From: Chalciporus piperatus
Taxonomy: Eukaryota > Basidiomycota > Agaricomycetes > Boletales > Boletaceae
Reading direction: 5' to 3'
DNA length: 64,000 nucleotides
Assembly: GCA_038093975.1 (NCBI GenBank)
Contig: JBBPTG010000084.1
Span: forward strand, 53,159 to 117,158
Of this stretch, positions 48,656 to 59,800 are shown piece by piece (position 1 is the first letter of the stretch; each line of letters starts with the position of its first letter). The translations under genes and the position numbers were made by a program. The notes below the pieces were generated by a model. That model made no database searches. It was not told the origin of the DNA and saw nothing but the letters and a program-made list of their open reading frames with translations.

Positions 48656-48774
48656 CATCTCACCATGTAACCACCCGTAAATACATTGTATCAGATACAC
48701 AAATATATATTTTTCTGAAACTACCCTATTAAATCTCTGGCCATTGGCCTCCCAGATTGAATTCGGGATCTCGA

Positions 48775-49880
48775 GTACTGGAGTTACTTGGCTTCTGGGG
48801 TAATTGACTTCTCAAACACTCGAGTTTCTGGATTCCTGAGTGACTAGGTTTCTGAGCCCAATGGTATACTGGATGACTGGCTGACTGTCATACTGAGTAA
48901 CTAGGCTACTGGAATCACTTGTCAACTGGGCTACTAGATAACTGGATTGTTAGATTACTGGATTACTGAGTTACTGGAGCACTGAATTCACTTGCCAACT
49001 GAACTACTGGACCATTGAGTGACTGGATTACTGGATTACTGGATTACTGGAATCACTTGTCAATTGGGCTACTGGGCTACTGGATTACTGAAGTACTTGA
49101 CTACTGGATTACTTGACTACTTGACTACTGGAATCACTTGTCAATTGGGCTACTAGATAACTGGATTGTTAGATTACTGGATTACTGAGTTACTGGAGCA
49201 CTGAATTCACTTGCCAACTGAACTACTGGACCATTGAGTGACTGGATTACTGGATTACTGGATTACTGGAATCACTTGTCAATTGGGCTACTGGGCTACT
49301 GGATTACTGAAGTACTTGACTACTGGATTACTTGACTACTTGACTACTGGAATCACTTGTCAATTGGGCTACTAGGCTACTGGATTACTGAATAACTGGG
49401 CTACTGGGTTACTGATATTACTGGATGACTGGATGGCTGGATGACTGGAGCACTGCCACACTGAACTGACTGGGTGACTGGATGACTGGAGCACTGCCAC
49501 ACTGAACTGACTGGGTGACTGGATGACTGGAGCACTGCCACACTGAACTGACTGGGTGACTGGAGCACTGAACTACTGGGTGACTGAGATGACTGGATGA
49601 TTGGAGCACTTGGCCACTGGGCCACTGGGACTACTGAAATGACTTGGTGACTGGATGACTGGATGACTGGGACTACTGAAATGACTTGGTGACTGTATGA
49701 CTGGATGACTGAGACTACTGAGATTACTGGAGCACTGACTCACTGGACTACTGGATGACTGAGACTATTGGATGACTGGAACACTTGGTTACTGGATGAC
49801 TGAGACTACTGGATGCCTGGGGCACTTGGCTACTGGATGACTGAGACTACTGGATGCCTGGGGCACTTGGCTACTGGCTC
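48775..49880 (-). repeat. ACTGGA-type satellite III, right arm of element B
   Basis: A 1.1-kb array of ACTGG/ATTACTGG/GACTACTGG units. It includes a ~235-bp higher-order duplication: the block starting CACTTGTCAATTGGGCTACT recurs near 49054, 49133, 49270 and 49348. It is far longer than the left array (about 0.3 kb), so the arms have diverged in length. Confidence 0.88.
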
Positions 49881-49958
49881 ACTTGTCTGACTGGCTCCAG
49901 TCAGACAAGTAAGCTCCAGTCATTTCAGACTTTTTACAGTCTTGCTGATGCACCAGCT

Positions 49959-52900
49959 TTTCCACAGACCCTGCGCAGCATAGACCTCACGCACCGCATC
50001 CTGGTCACGCCAACTCCTCAGACGCTTCGTCGTCTTGACAAGGTGGCAAACCCACCGTCAGACACATTGTCTGAGGAACGGCCCAACAAGCGCCTCCATT
50101 TAATGGAGCGCGTCGACGTTTCAACACCGTTTGCATCAGTCGTGGAACTCCCTGACGAGGTTCCCATCACTCCTCTCGCTCCGCCCCCTCCTCGTCGCCC
50201 TACCTTGCGCGAACGTCTCGAAGCACGTTTGCCGGAGACTCCGTCTCCATCACCATCACCACCACCAATGAATGACCCCATTGTCCGCTTACCCGGACAT
50301 TGTCGGCAGTCTACGTTCGGTGAGATTGACCCTGGCACCTTCGCTCTGCCATTCATTACCACGGTTGCTCCTCTACCGGAAGAGGATATAGTCTCTCTGG
50401 GGGAGGAATACGATATCGACGATTACATTGAGCGTTTTTACGCCGATGATGAAGTCGAGTCGCAACCACTCGATGAGAGGATTGGAGAAGTCTTCCCGGA
50501 CATGGGAGAATACTTCGACTTCGACTATGATATGACTGAAAGGTCTGTCTCTTCACTCTCGCATCCTAGCGATGACAACTCACAACTGCCTTATTCACAG
50601 CAGTATGTAGAGTACATATTGTCATCTGTCTTAGATAGCGAAGTCCCAATGAATATGTCGATGTTCGATCTCGATTCGTGCGAAGAATGCTTTAAGTTGA
50701 GCGATCCTGACGACATGTCAGATATTTGGCTCCTTGACTCTGGAGCATCGTCTCACTTCACTTACGATATGTCCGATTTTTCGGAATACAAAGAATTTGA
50801 AGTCCCTAGGCAATGTAAGACAGCGAACGGCCCAGCACCTATCATAGGTCAAGGCACTGTCTTAGTTAATTTCAAGGGATCTATCGTCAGATTATCCCCT
50901 ACCATCTATATGCCCACGACGGACATCAAGCTCATTTCGATGGGCACTTTACTCCAAGATCAAGACATCTCTCTACGGTCCGCTGGCAACGGAACACTGA
51001 TAGATTTTTGGCACGCCCGTAAAAAGGCTACCATTCATCAGTTCCATTCGCATCCTGGCTCCACAATGTATTTTATACGTGCCGATGCGGTCAAGACCAA
51101 ACAATTTTCAACTGTGAAGTTATACGCGACAGACTATGATGTTCTACATCATCGCTTAGGACATGCTTCCAAAGATGTCATTCGTGCAGCAAAGAAGCAC
51201 CTCAAGGATTTCCCTGTGGTTGAAATACCAGCGGATGATCACGTTTGTCCTGGCTGTCAACTAGGCAAACAACCTAATCGTGCATTCCCGCCTACTCAAC
51301 GACGTGCTACTGAACCGTTTGAACTTGTTCACTCGGATCTCAAGTCGTTTGAAACGGAATTGTACTATAGGAATAAATATATCATCGTTTTTTATGATGA
51401 TTTCACTTCAATGTCTTGGATCAAGCCGTTGCGAAACAAAAATGACGCACTGCCTGCTACTTGACAATTTATCAAAATGGTCCAAACGCAATGGAAAAGC
51501 CAAGTAAACGGCTGGATGTCCGATGCTGGAGGAGAATATAAGTCTAAGGCTTTTGACGAAATGCTTCGAAATGAAGGTATTCTCATATATCAAAGCGCCC
51601 CACACACTCCTCAGCAGAACGGCAGAGCTGAACGGCATATCCGTACGCTCATGGACAAGGCACAAGCAATGCGTCTTCACGCTTGCTTACCATCATCATT
51701 CTGGGAATTCGCAGTTCAACATGCTCGGTATCTCCATAACAGAATCCCTAACAGGAGACTGAATTGGAAAACCCCACTAGAGCTACTAACTGGCGAACTT
51801 TCATCTCTCAATCATGTTCGCGTATTCGGATGTGGTGCCTATGTGCATCTTCCCGAAGACACTCGTGGTGGAAAGTTGCAACCAAAATCACAGCTAATGG
51901 TTTATCTGGGAGTTTCTCCTACGAACGAAGCCAATATGCAATTTTTGCGACCTAACAATTCCATCCACACGTCTGCGCACGCAGTGTTTGATGAGAATTT
52001 ATTCCCCAAGTGCCCAAATTCAAAACCTCATCGTGCTGTATCCCTACCGAGACGAAGACGTCATCATCAAGAAGATGGAGACGCTAATCAAGAGGATGGA
52101 GACACTAATCATCCTGATAGTGATCCAGAGGACGAGAACCCCCGTCGCCCTGGAAATACCCCGCGATGATGAATCAGCGGATGATGACGAAGAAGAAGCA
52201 GAACTTCCTCCTGCACCTGTCACACCCCCTCGTCGTGTACCGACGAACAATGCTCCACCAGCATTACCACCTAAAAGCGACCGTACTAGTCGCAGAGAGC
52301 ACCCACAACGTGATCGCAAGATCCCGCTTCGACCTGGAAATGTCTACGGCGAACGCGAACACCCCACTAAAACCGTAAAGGAAGTGGAATGTCTCTCACG
52401 CTGGAAGGAACTCACTGGAGAATCATCCTCCAAAGTACCAAATGTTCCCAGTGGTTTACCATCAACTCCTGAACCAGCCGCTCCTGAAACAGCATCAGCT
52501 GAGGACTCGGAAACGGAGATTGAACGACTAACCCGGGAAGGGGGAGTAAACTTGGCACGTTATTTATGTGCTAAAGCTATCAATGACACAGAGGACAAAC
52601 CCAATCACCGTGAATGGTCTTTTAGAGACATTCAGCGATTACCATCCGACGAACAAAAGCTTTGGCGTGAAGCATGCATGAAAGAATTGCAAATGCTCAA
52701 GGAACGCAAAGTGTATGAAGTAGTCGACAGACCTAAAAATCGGAAAGTCATTAAAAACCGATGGGTCTTTGACGTCAAAACCGACGGTCGTAAACGCGCC
52801 AGATTGGTTGCAAAGGGATTTTCCCAGATCGAAGGAATTGATTACGATGAGATCTTCTCTCCAGTTGTCCGATTTGAGACAGTGCAAATGATGCTTGCAC

Positions 52901-53785
52901 TCGCCGCTCTAGAAGATTGGCACATCACTGGACTAGACGTGTGTTCCACATATCTATATGGTCCACTGGAAGAAGAAATCTATATGGAATTTCCAGAAGG
53001 TTTTGCCACACCTGAGTTAGCCGGCAAAGTTCTCAAACTTCGACGCGCACTATACGGCCTTAAACAAGCTGGTATTACATGGTGGCGCGAACTAAAGAAG
53101 TCTATGGAGGAACTAGGCTTTAAAAAGATTTACTCAAACGCAGGCATTTATGTCTACACACGCGGCAAAGTTTATGTCGTTGTTTATGTGGATGACGCCT
53201 TCTTTTGCGGTCCCAACAAGCTTGAGATTGATCAACTCAAAGCAAAGTTTATGAAACGATGGGAATGCCGCGATCTCGGTGAGACAAATGAATTTCTCCG
53301 CATGAGAATTCGTCGAGACCGATCCAAACACTTGATCTTTGTTGATCAATGTGATTACCTTGATAAGGTGGTTGAACGTTGCGGTATGCAAGATGCAAAA
53401 CCAGCACGCACCCCTTTGCCTCAGGGATATTATCCGATCAAAAACACACAAGATGTTGACCCTGTGTTATGGACGCGTTTCCAAGTGGTCATCGGATCCC
53501 TACTCTACATCATGCTCGGCACACGCCCGGACATAGCCTACGCAGTTACTCAACTTGCGAGACAATCGGCAAATCCGACTCAAGAGCATCTTGATAAAGC
53601 ACTCTATATCGTCAAGTACCTAAAGGGAACACGAGACTACGCTCTCGTATACGATGGAAAGAGTGGTTCTGGTCTAATCGGACTCTCTGACTCTGATCTC
53701 GGAGCTGATCCAGAACGTTCACGCTCGCAGACAGGATACTTCCTGAAACTTGCGAATGCAGCTTTCATGTGAAATTCGCATCTCC
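49959..53785 (+). pseudogene. Decayed Ty1/copia retrotransposon, both ends lost
   Basis: Coding parts in copia order: end of Gag, protease (WLLDSGASSHFTY, about 50730), GAG-pre-integrase HHCC (HHRLGHASKDV...CPGCQLGKQ), integrase (HSDLKSFE; SDAGGEYKSKAF; QQNGRAERHIRTLMDKAQAM), reverse transcriptase (RWVFDVKTDGRKRARLVAKG; YVDD near 53184) and the start of RNase H (SDSDLGADPERSRSQTGYF). An in-frame TGA interrupts integrase at 51462-51464, a frameshift occurs near 52100-52170, and the RNase H Trp codon is TGA at 53770. No LTR remains: the 5' part stops at element B and the 3' part at element C. It is closely related to the intact copy at 56.4-62.1 kb. Confidence 0.9.
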
Positions 53786-54069
53786 AGAAGAGAGCCCATT
53801 CAGCTCGTTAGGCCGTACAGCACGGCCAGCCGATTGCCAATTAGGCCGTGCTCTACTGGCCGGCTAACGATTGGCCGCTGGTGTATGATCACCTAGGTTA
53901 GGGATCGGCTAGTAATAGAATGTACACGTAGAGTGGGGATCAGCCAATGTACCATTGTGCCCTGGCAATGGGAATGGCCAACACAAAGGTTCCATGAGGT
54001 AGGACCTGGCCGACTGGTGCTAATCACCCAGTCCTGCCTGCATCAGGGTTCGGCCCATAGAGAATAGGG

Positions 54070-54480
54070 ATGAGCCTCAATGTGTAGGAATGGGCCAATG
54101 GGTGGAGCCTCAATGTGTAGGGATGGGCCAATGCATTGAGGCTCAATGTGTAGGGATGGGCCGATGCATTGAGGCTCAATGTGTAGGAATGGGCCGATGG
54201 GTTGAGCCTCAATGGGTAGGGATGGGCCGATGGGTTGAGCCTCAATGTGTAGAAATGGGCCGATGCAATCAGTGTCAATGTGTAGGAATGGGCCGATGGG
54301 TTGAGCCTCAATGCGTAGGGATGGGCCGATGCAATCAGTGTCAATGTGTAGGGATGGGCCAATGCGTTGAGCCTCAATGCTTAGGAATGGGCCGATATTC
54401 TTATTGTCACTCGTTAGGGGTGGGCGGATGTAAAGTTAGTCCATGGGTAGGGATAAGCCGATGTGATCAGTGTCAATATT
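54070..54480 (+). repeat. 33-bp satellite I, left arm of element C
   Basis: About 12 units of the same 33-bp family as in element A, ending in TAGGGATAAGCCGATGTGAT just before the loop, exactly as in A. Confidence 0.93.
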
Positions 54481-54496
54481 ATATGGCCTACACTAC

Positions 54497-54690
54497 ATGA
54501 CATTCCTCAGCCTCTCGAACATGTCCATCTGACGTAGCAAAGAAATCAGATGGAATATGTGTTGCCTACGAGTGTAGGCCAGAAATTCTAAGCGTTCAAA
54601 CCTGATTCAAGATATGGCCATCAGCGTGGCATCATCATTTCTGGCATGTTCTTCGGCGGCTGATCCCTCCGGGGCTGGTGTTCGCTGCAC
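54497..54690 (-). pseudogene. Truncated copy of the element A loop gene
   Basis: This is the 3' end of the same gene as at 43756-44605: EGSAAEEHARNDDATLMAIS, then FERLEFLAYTRRQHIFHLIS and the same stop. The Trp codon of ALSWIMF is TGA here, and the coding part upstream is cut off where satellite II begins at about 54691. Confidence 0.85.
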
Positions 54691-54694
54691 AGCC

Positions 54695-55505
54695 CTTGGG
54701 CCTAACCCATGTCCCGAGCGACTCACCCGCACCACAAACGAGTTCTCAGCGACCCGCATGGCCCTCCAGTGGTCCAACCGGCCCACCCATGCCTCAATCG
54801 ACTCACCTATGCCCCAAGCGGCTCACTCATGTCCCGAGCGACTCACCTGCACCACAAACGAGTCATCAGCGACCCAACCGGCCCATTAGTGCCTCAATCG
54901 ACTCACCTATGCCCCAAGCGGCTCACCCATGTCTCAAGTGACTCACCCACACCACAAACGAGTCATCAGCAACCCAAACGGCCCTCCAGCGACTTGAACG
55001 GCCCTCCAGCGACCCAAACGGCCCTCCAGTGGTCCAACCGGCCCACCCATGCCTCAATCGACTCACCTATGCCCCGAGCGGCTCACCCATGTCCCGAGCG
55101 ACTCACCCGCACCACAAACAAGTCATCAGCGACCCAACCGGCCGATTAGTGCCCCAATCGACTCACCTACGCCCCAAGCGGCTCAGCCATGTCCTGAGCG
55201 ACTCACCCGCACCACAAACGAGTCATCAGCAACCCAAACGGCCCTCCAGCGACCCAAACGGCCCTCCAGTGGTCCAACCGGCCCACCCATGCCTCAATTG
55301 ACTCACCTATGCCCCGAGCGGCTCACCTACACCCCGAGCGGCTCACCCATGTCCCGAGCGACTCACCCGCACCACAAACGAGTCATCAGCAACCCAAACG
55401 GCCCTCCAGTGGTCCAACCGGTCCATCCATGCCCCAATCGTCTCACCTACGCCCCGAGCGGCTCACCCATGTCCCGAGCGACTCACCCGCACCACAAACG
55501 AGTTA
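54695..55505 (+). repeat. Satellite II, left arm of element D
   Basis: Tandem, imperfect units built from CGACTCACC(C/T), ATGCCCCGAGCGGCTCACC, AAACGGCCCTCCAG and ACCACAAACGAGTCATCAGC modules, with a higher-order period of about 240 bp. Several frames stay open through it. Confidence 0.9.
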
Positions 55506-55600
55506 AAAAACGCGGCGGCTCCTCAGGCTGGCCACTCATCCAGTCCGAGGACGACAATGGACAATGGACAATGATAGGAGTTACATACTACTCATAGATA

Positions 55601-55918
55601 CTAGTACATGGAATAAATATATTTTATTCTACTACTCGTGAACATGCAAGGTTTAGGTAGTTTCAAAGAAGGCAGAACATACTCTCCATCAGCTGCGTCA
55701 TACATCCGATCAGCAGTGCTTGGTGTGAGGCCACGATCCAGTGGCGTTTCTAGTCTCGGCATCTGAGGTGATGATTGAGGGATTGCAGCCTTGTGTTTTT
55801 TGCTCTTGTGGCTTGGCAGGGTGAGCTTGACCATCTTGATCTTTGATCCCTTCTTGAGAAACTTGACCTCTTGCACTGGGGTCCATGGTGTGGCCTTCTC
55901 GATCTTGGGCTTGACCAT
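55601..55918 (-). CDS. Small ORF in loop of element D, unknown
   Basis: 105 codons starting MVKPKIEKATPWTPVQEVKF, Lys-rich (KKGSKIKMVKLTLPSHKSKK), ending inside the arm at CMFTSSRIKYIYSMY. The Lys-rich first half has codon-like regularity and no stops, but no family is recognised. It may be the remnant of a larger loop gene. The plus-strand frame starting at 55918 overlaps its start and is less convincing. Confidence 0.25.
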   Translation of the reverse strand: MVKPKIEKATPWTPVQEVKFLKKGSKIKMVKLTLPSHKSKKHKAAIPQSSPQMPRLETPLDRGLTPSTADRMYDAADGEYVLPSLKLPKPCMFTSSRIKYIYSMY

Positions 55919-56399
55919 TGTACAATCAGATACTTGGTGATAATGTTTGCCTCATTGGCAGGTTAGCATATTTCAGGCCACCCAGGGGCATAGGTGACAA
56001 GATGAACGGGCCGGAGCCTTTGATCACTCACGGAAGCATTTGTACGTCAGAGCCATCAGATCCTTCCTCCGAACAACAGCCAAGTGACATCGGATGCATT
56101 AGCCGATATCTTGACAGCTTCTTATCCGACGTCATCAGGACGATTTAAGATGCAGACATGGCTGAAAGGTGACAAGCGTCTGATTGACAGCTTCACACCC
56201 GACGTCCTCGGGCCTATTTTAGATGTCTGATAAATTGACCCAGAGCCGACATCATTGGGACCTATCACACCGAAGGAGCCAATGACCAGCAACAAAGGTT
56301 CCTGACTGCACTGACACCAGGATTTGTTTCTCTTGCACCTGAAGTCACAGAAAGATGGTCATGAAGTCTGCCACCCAAACGACGGCCGAACGTTCCTAT

Positions 56400-56584
56400 T
56401 GTTGAACGTAGCGTACATTCTTAGTATAGAAGGTAGTTACCACGCTTGTTCTATATCACATTCGGACTCAGTCGATCTGAGTTCTAATACAACTTGACTT
56501 GTAACCACAACGTTCGAAGTTACCCAACAACCTCACCGCTAGGTAAGTCACCAGAAGTAGTTCCTCACTGGAACCCTCTCAACA
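56400..56584 (+). repeat. Copia 5' LTR
   Basis: 185 bp, TG...CA ends, identical by eye to 61910-62094. It must hold the promoter. The run TTCTATATCACATTC near 56449 is the most TATA-like stretch. Confidence 0.95.
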
Positions 56585-56598
56585 GGTTATGAGCCCTG
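56585..56598 (+). other. Primer-binding site (half initiator tRNA-Met)
   Basis: GGTTATGAGCCCTG is the exact complement of CAGGGCTCATAACC, the anticodon stem-loop of fungal initiator tRNA-Met. Copia of Drosophila and yeast Ty5 also prime from this half-tRNA rather than from the tRNA 3' end. Confidence 0.88.
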
Positions 56599-56873
56599 GG
56601 TAGCTCAGCTGTGCGCGAAAGCGCCGCTGACTACTCTGGTGTTCTTGCCTAACAAGAACGTTTGGTCGCTCTGCGCGGTTTTACCGCCGGGCATCCCTCT
56701 GATGCGGTCACGCTCAGAAGGGACATGACCACAATGAGTCAGATCCCATGGGGAGACTATGTCCCCCTAGGATATGGGCTCTGAGCGTTCACGCTGACGC
56801 GGTTCAACCCGCTCCCTTTTCTCCTCTTCGATTAAAGGCAACGCTGACACTTCATCCCGCTAGATACTCAACT

Positions 56874-59800
56874 ATGTCCTCCGCTCTCAAGGAAATCGCC
56901 CGCCTTAACGGAACCAACTACACGCGTTGGGCCGAGGAGATGCAGGATTATATCCGCTCCCAAGGCCTATGGCAGAAGGTCATGGTTCGCGCCATGCCTG
57001 CCATCACTGATACCCCGCCTTCCACTCAGGCGCAGATCGATGCGTGGCAGGACGACGATGACAAGGTCCTCGGCTCCATACGCATGCGTTTAGAAACGCA
57101 CGTCGCTAGCCAGTTCCCTATCGCAACTCACCCCGACTCCGTTCAACTCTGGGCTGCAATCAAAACGCGTTACGACTCTACGTCGGACGCCGCCGCGTAC
57201 TCTGAGATTCAGAAGATGCTCGCCATCAACTTCCCCAAGGAGGATCACCCGGGAAAAACCTTCGCAGCTCTCAACAGCTCTTTTGCGAAGCTGAATACAC
57301 TCACGTACACGATTCCAGACAACATCCAACGGATGTTCGTGTTGGCGAAGCTCCCCGCTTACGCCAACTACATCGTCAAGTCAGTCAACGAGAGATCCGT
57401 CCCTACCGCTGCCACCACCGCCACTCCCGCCGTCGCTGCACCCACGCTGGTGCAAATCGAACAACGCGTCGTCGCTGCCTACCAGCAGCACATCTCCCGA
57501 CGTGTGCCGAAGAATGCGCAGCCTGCTCAGCAGGCAAACCAGATCTCCGCTGTCAAGCGGAAGGGGGACGACCCCAAGTTTAACCAACAACAGGAGTCCT
57601 CTGCTTCGCAGAAGCCGGACGGTGAGCAGAAGAAGAAGAAGCGCAGAGAAGGTAAGCGCTCGGAAAAGGGGAAGAAGAAGCGCGACGAACGTCGCGCCAA
57701 TGCGAACGACGCTTCTGCGTCCTTCGCCTTCTCCTCTTTCTCCAACGCACCCGTGCTCAGCCCGGCCTCCACCATCTTCACTTCCCCCGTCGTCGACCCT
57801 CGTACCCTCGCGCACACCACCGGCGCACATCAATACGGTCCTCCCGCCTTTCCTCACACCCAGAACGCCATATCCCTTGCGGACCGGCTGGGTGTCACGC
57901 CTACTATCGAGACCGTCCGTACGCTTGACCCTGTGGCTAACCGCCACATCAACTACGACGCCCCCGTCTCTCTCCCGCGCTCGCCCTTCTATAAGAAGGA
58001 TGGCGCATCTATGTCCTTCCCGGTCAACGACCATAGGACTCTCCAACATCAACTCGGTGCGGCCTACTTCGGCCCTTCTGGTTTTTCTCGTATTCACGAG
58101 ACTCCTTCCCGCTCTCTTCTAGAGCGCCTGGATGAAACCATCGAAGACGCTGAGATGGAGATCGCGTCCATCATGCCCCTCGACGAGGAGTATGAGGCGG
58201 AGGGCGAAGACACCGTCTCCTTAGGCGACGAAGCACCTGACGAGTTTATCTCGCAGTACTTCGACTTTGGGGCCGCTGACGTTTGGCAAGTCCCTTTCCC
58301 GCTCTTTCTCTACACAGACACTGATGTGCGGCCTTCGCCACAGAAAATTGCATTTTACTGTAACATGTCTGATGTAGTAGATAGAAATGAATCTACTGCT
58401 ACCCCGTTCCAACTGTGTGATAACTGTTCAAAGAACGATAAGGGCAAGCAAAAGAGCGACGTGTATGACACACCAGCAGACCTTTGGCTGCTAGATTCAG
58501 GGGCTTCGGCCCATTTTACAAATAATATCAACGATTTCGCTGAGTACAACGCTTTTACCAAGCCAGAGTACTCACAGACAGCGAACGGTCGTGCGCCAAT
58601 TCTTGACATCGGCACAGTTATTGTGGAGTTCAATGGAAACACCGTGCGGTTATCGCCAACCATATACATGCCCACATGTAACATTAAGCTTATTTCGATG
58701 GGCACATTGCTCAAAGATCAGTGTCTAACACTGAAAGCTGTTCCGAACGGTATCGAATTCCAAGATACCTGCATTAAAAAGACCATTCTATCGTTTCACT
58801 CCCATGGTCGTGATACCATGTACTGGATCAAAGCGCCTACCGTCAAACCACATGCCAAGCCTATCAGCATGGCCGCTGTGGACTACGACTTGCTACATCG
58901 CCGCCTCGGTCATCCCTCGCGTGACGTGCTCAAAGCCGCACGCAAACATCTCAAAGATTTCCCGGACGTTGAAATTCCGTCCCATCCTCCCATTTGTCCC
59001 GGTTGCGAACTCGGCAAACAGCCTAACAGGACGTTTCCTCATACTGAGACGCGTGCAAGCGCTCCTTTTGAGTTGATTCACTCTGATCTCAAGTCATTCG
59101 AGATAGAATCGTACCATAAGTTTAAATACGCGGTCGTATTCTACGATGACTTCACATCAATGTCCTGGCTCGCCCTTATACGCACCAAGGACCAGACCCT
59201 TAAAATGGTCAAACAATTTATTGCTTTCGTCCGCACACAGTACAACGCCAAAGTAAAGGCTTGGAAATCCGATGCCGGAGGCGAATATACCTCCAAGGCA
59301 TTCACGGAATACATGCGTGATGAAGGCATCCGTATTCAACAGTCCGCCCCATACGCACATCAGCAGAACGGGCGTGCGGAACGCTTAATCCGCACATTAA
59401 TGGACAAAGCACAGGCGATGCGTTTACACGCTTGCCTACCCGATTCTTACTGGGAATTCGCTTTAACGCATGCATCCCACGTGTACAATCGTACACCAAT
59501 GGCTAGGTTAAACTGGAAGACTCCTATGGAGAAACTTACAGGGGAACAATCCTCCGTCTCCCACCTAAGAGTATTCGGATGTGGTGCATATGTGCATCTT
59601 CCCGATGAAACAAGGAAAGGGAAACTACAACCTAAGTCCCAATTAATGATTTATCTCGGTGTTGCCCCTGGTAGTGAGCGCAACTACATCTTTATGCGCC
59701 CCAACAACTCCATGCACACGTCTGCACATGCCATCTTTGATGAGCATTTGTTTCCTAAGTGTTCCGGTGCACGCCCTCACAGGCCCGTAAGTCACCCACC

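Larger units (their letters stand above)
45583..49958. mobile_element. Foldback-type element B carrying host gene fragments
   Basis: The ends are a perfect inverted repeat starting GGTGCATCAGCAAGACTGTA (from about 45580) and its reverse complement ending at about 49958. Inside each end is a 14-bp-arm hairpin (ACTTGTCTGACTGG), then an ACTGGA-type satellite. After that comes a conserved inner block (AGGGTAGTTTCAGAAAAATA, about 45981, and in reverse near 48703-48722). That block extends up to a piece coding for GDIVPADC of a proton ATPase. The loop (about 46090-48610) is a mosaic of decayed gene pieces. The left flank is element A's broken arm and the right flank is a Copia remnant; no target duplication is visible, so later rearrangement is likely. 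Confidence 0.75.

Noticed and set aside
49401..49625. Ser/Gln-rich minus-strand frames (SSHPV repeats)
   Set aside because: Direct translation of the ACTGGA-type satellite III, with no independent support.
45583..49958. Target-site duplication for element B
   Set aside because: The flanks (broken arm of A on the left, Copia remnant on the right) share no direct repeat next to the inverted ends, so none is claimed.
54614..55597. Overlapping Pro/His/Ser-rich frames in satellite II
   Set aside because: They are open in several frames at once because of repeat composition, and no start or stop coincides with the element structure.
56592..56660. tRNA-like sequence (GGGTAGCTCAGCTGTGCGCG) after the Copia primer site
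   Set aside because: It resembles a tRNA D-arm, but no acceptor or T-arm can be paired with it. It lies in the retrotransposon leader.
57381..58122. Frames of ~200-240 codons on both strands within the Copia Gag region
   Set aside because: Shadows of the Gag-Pol frame in C-rich sequence.
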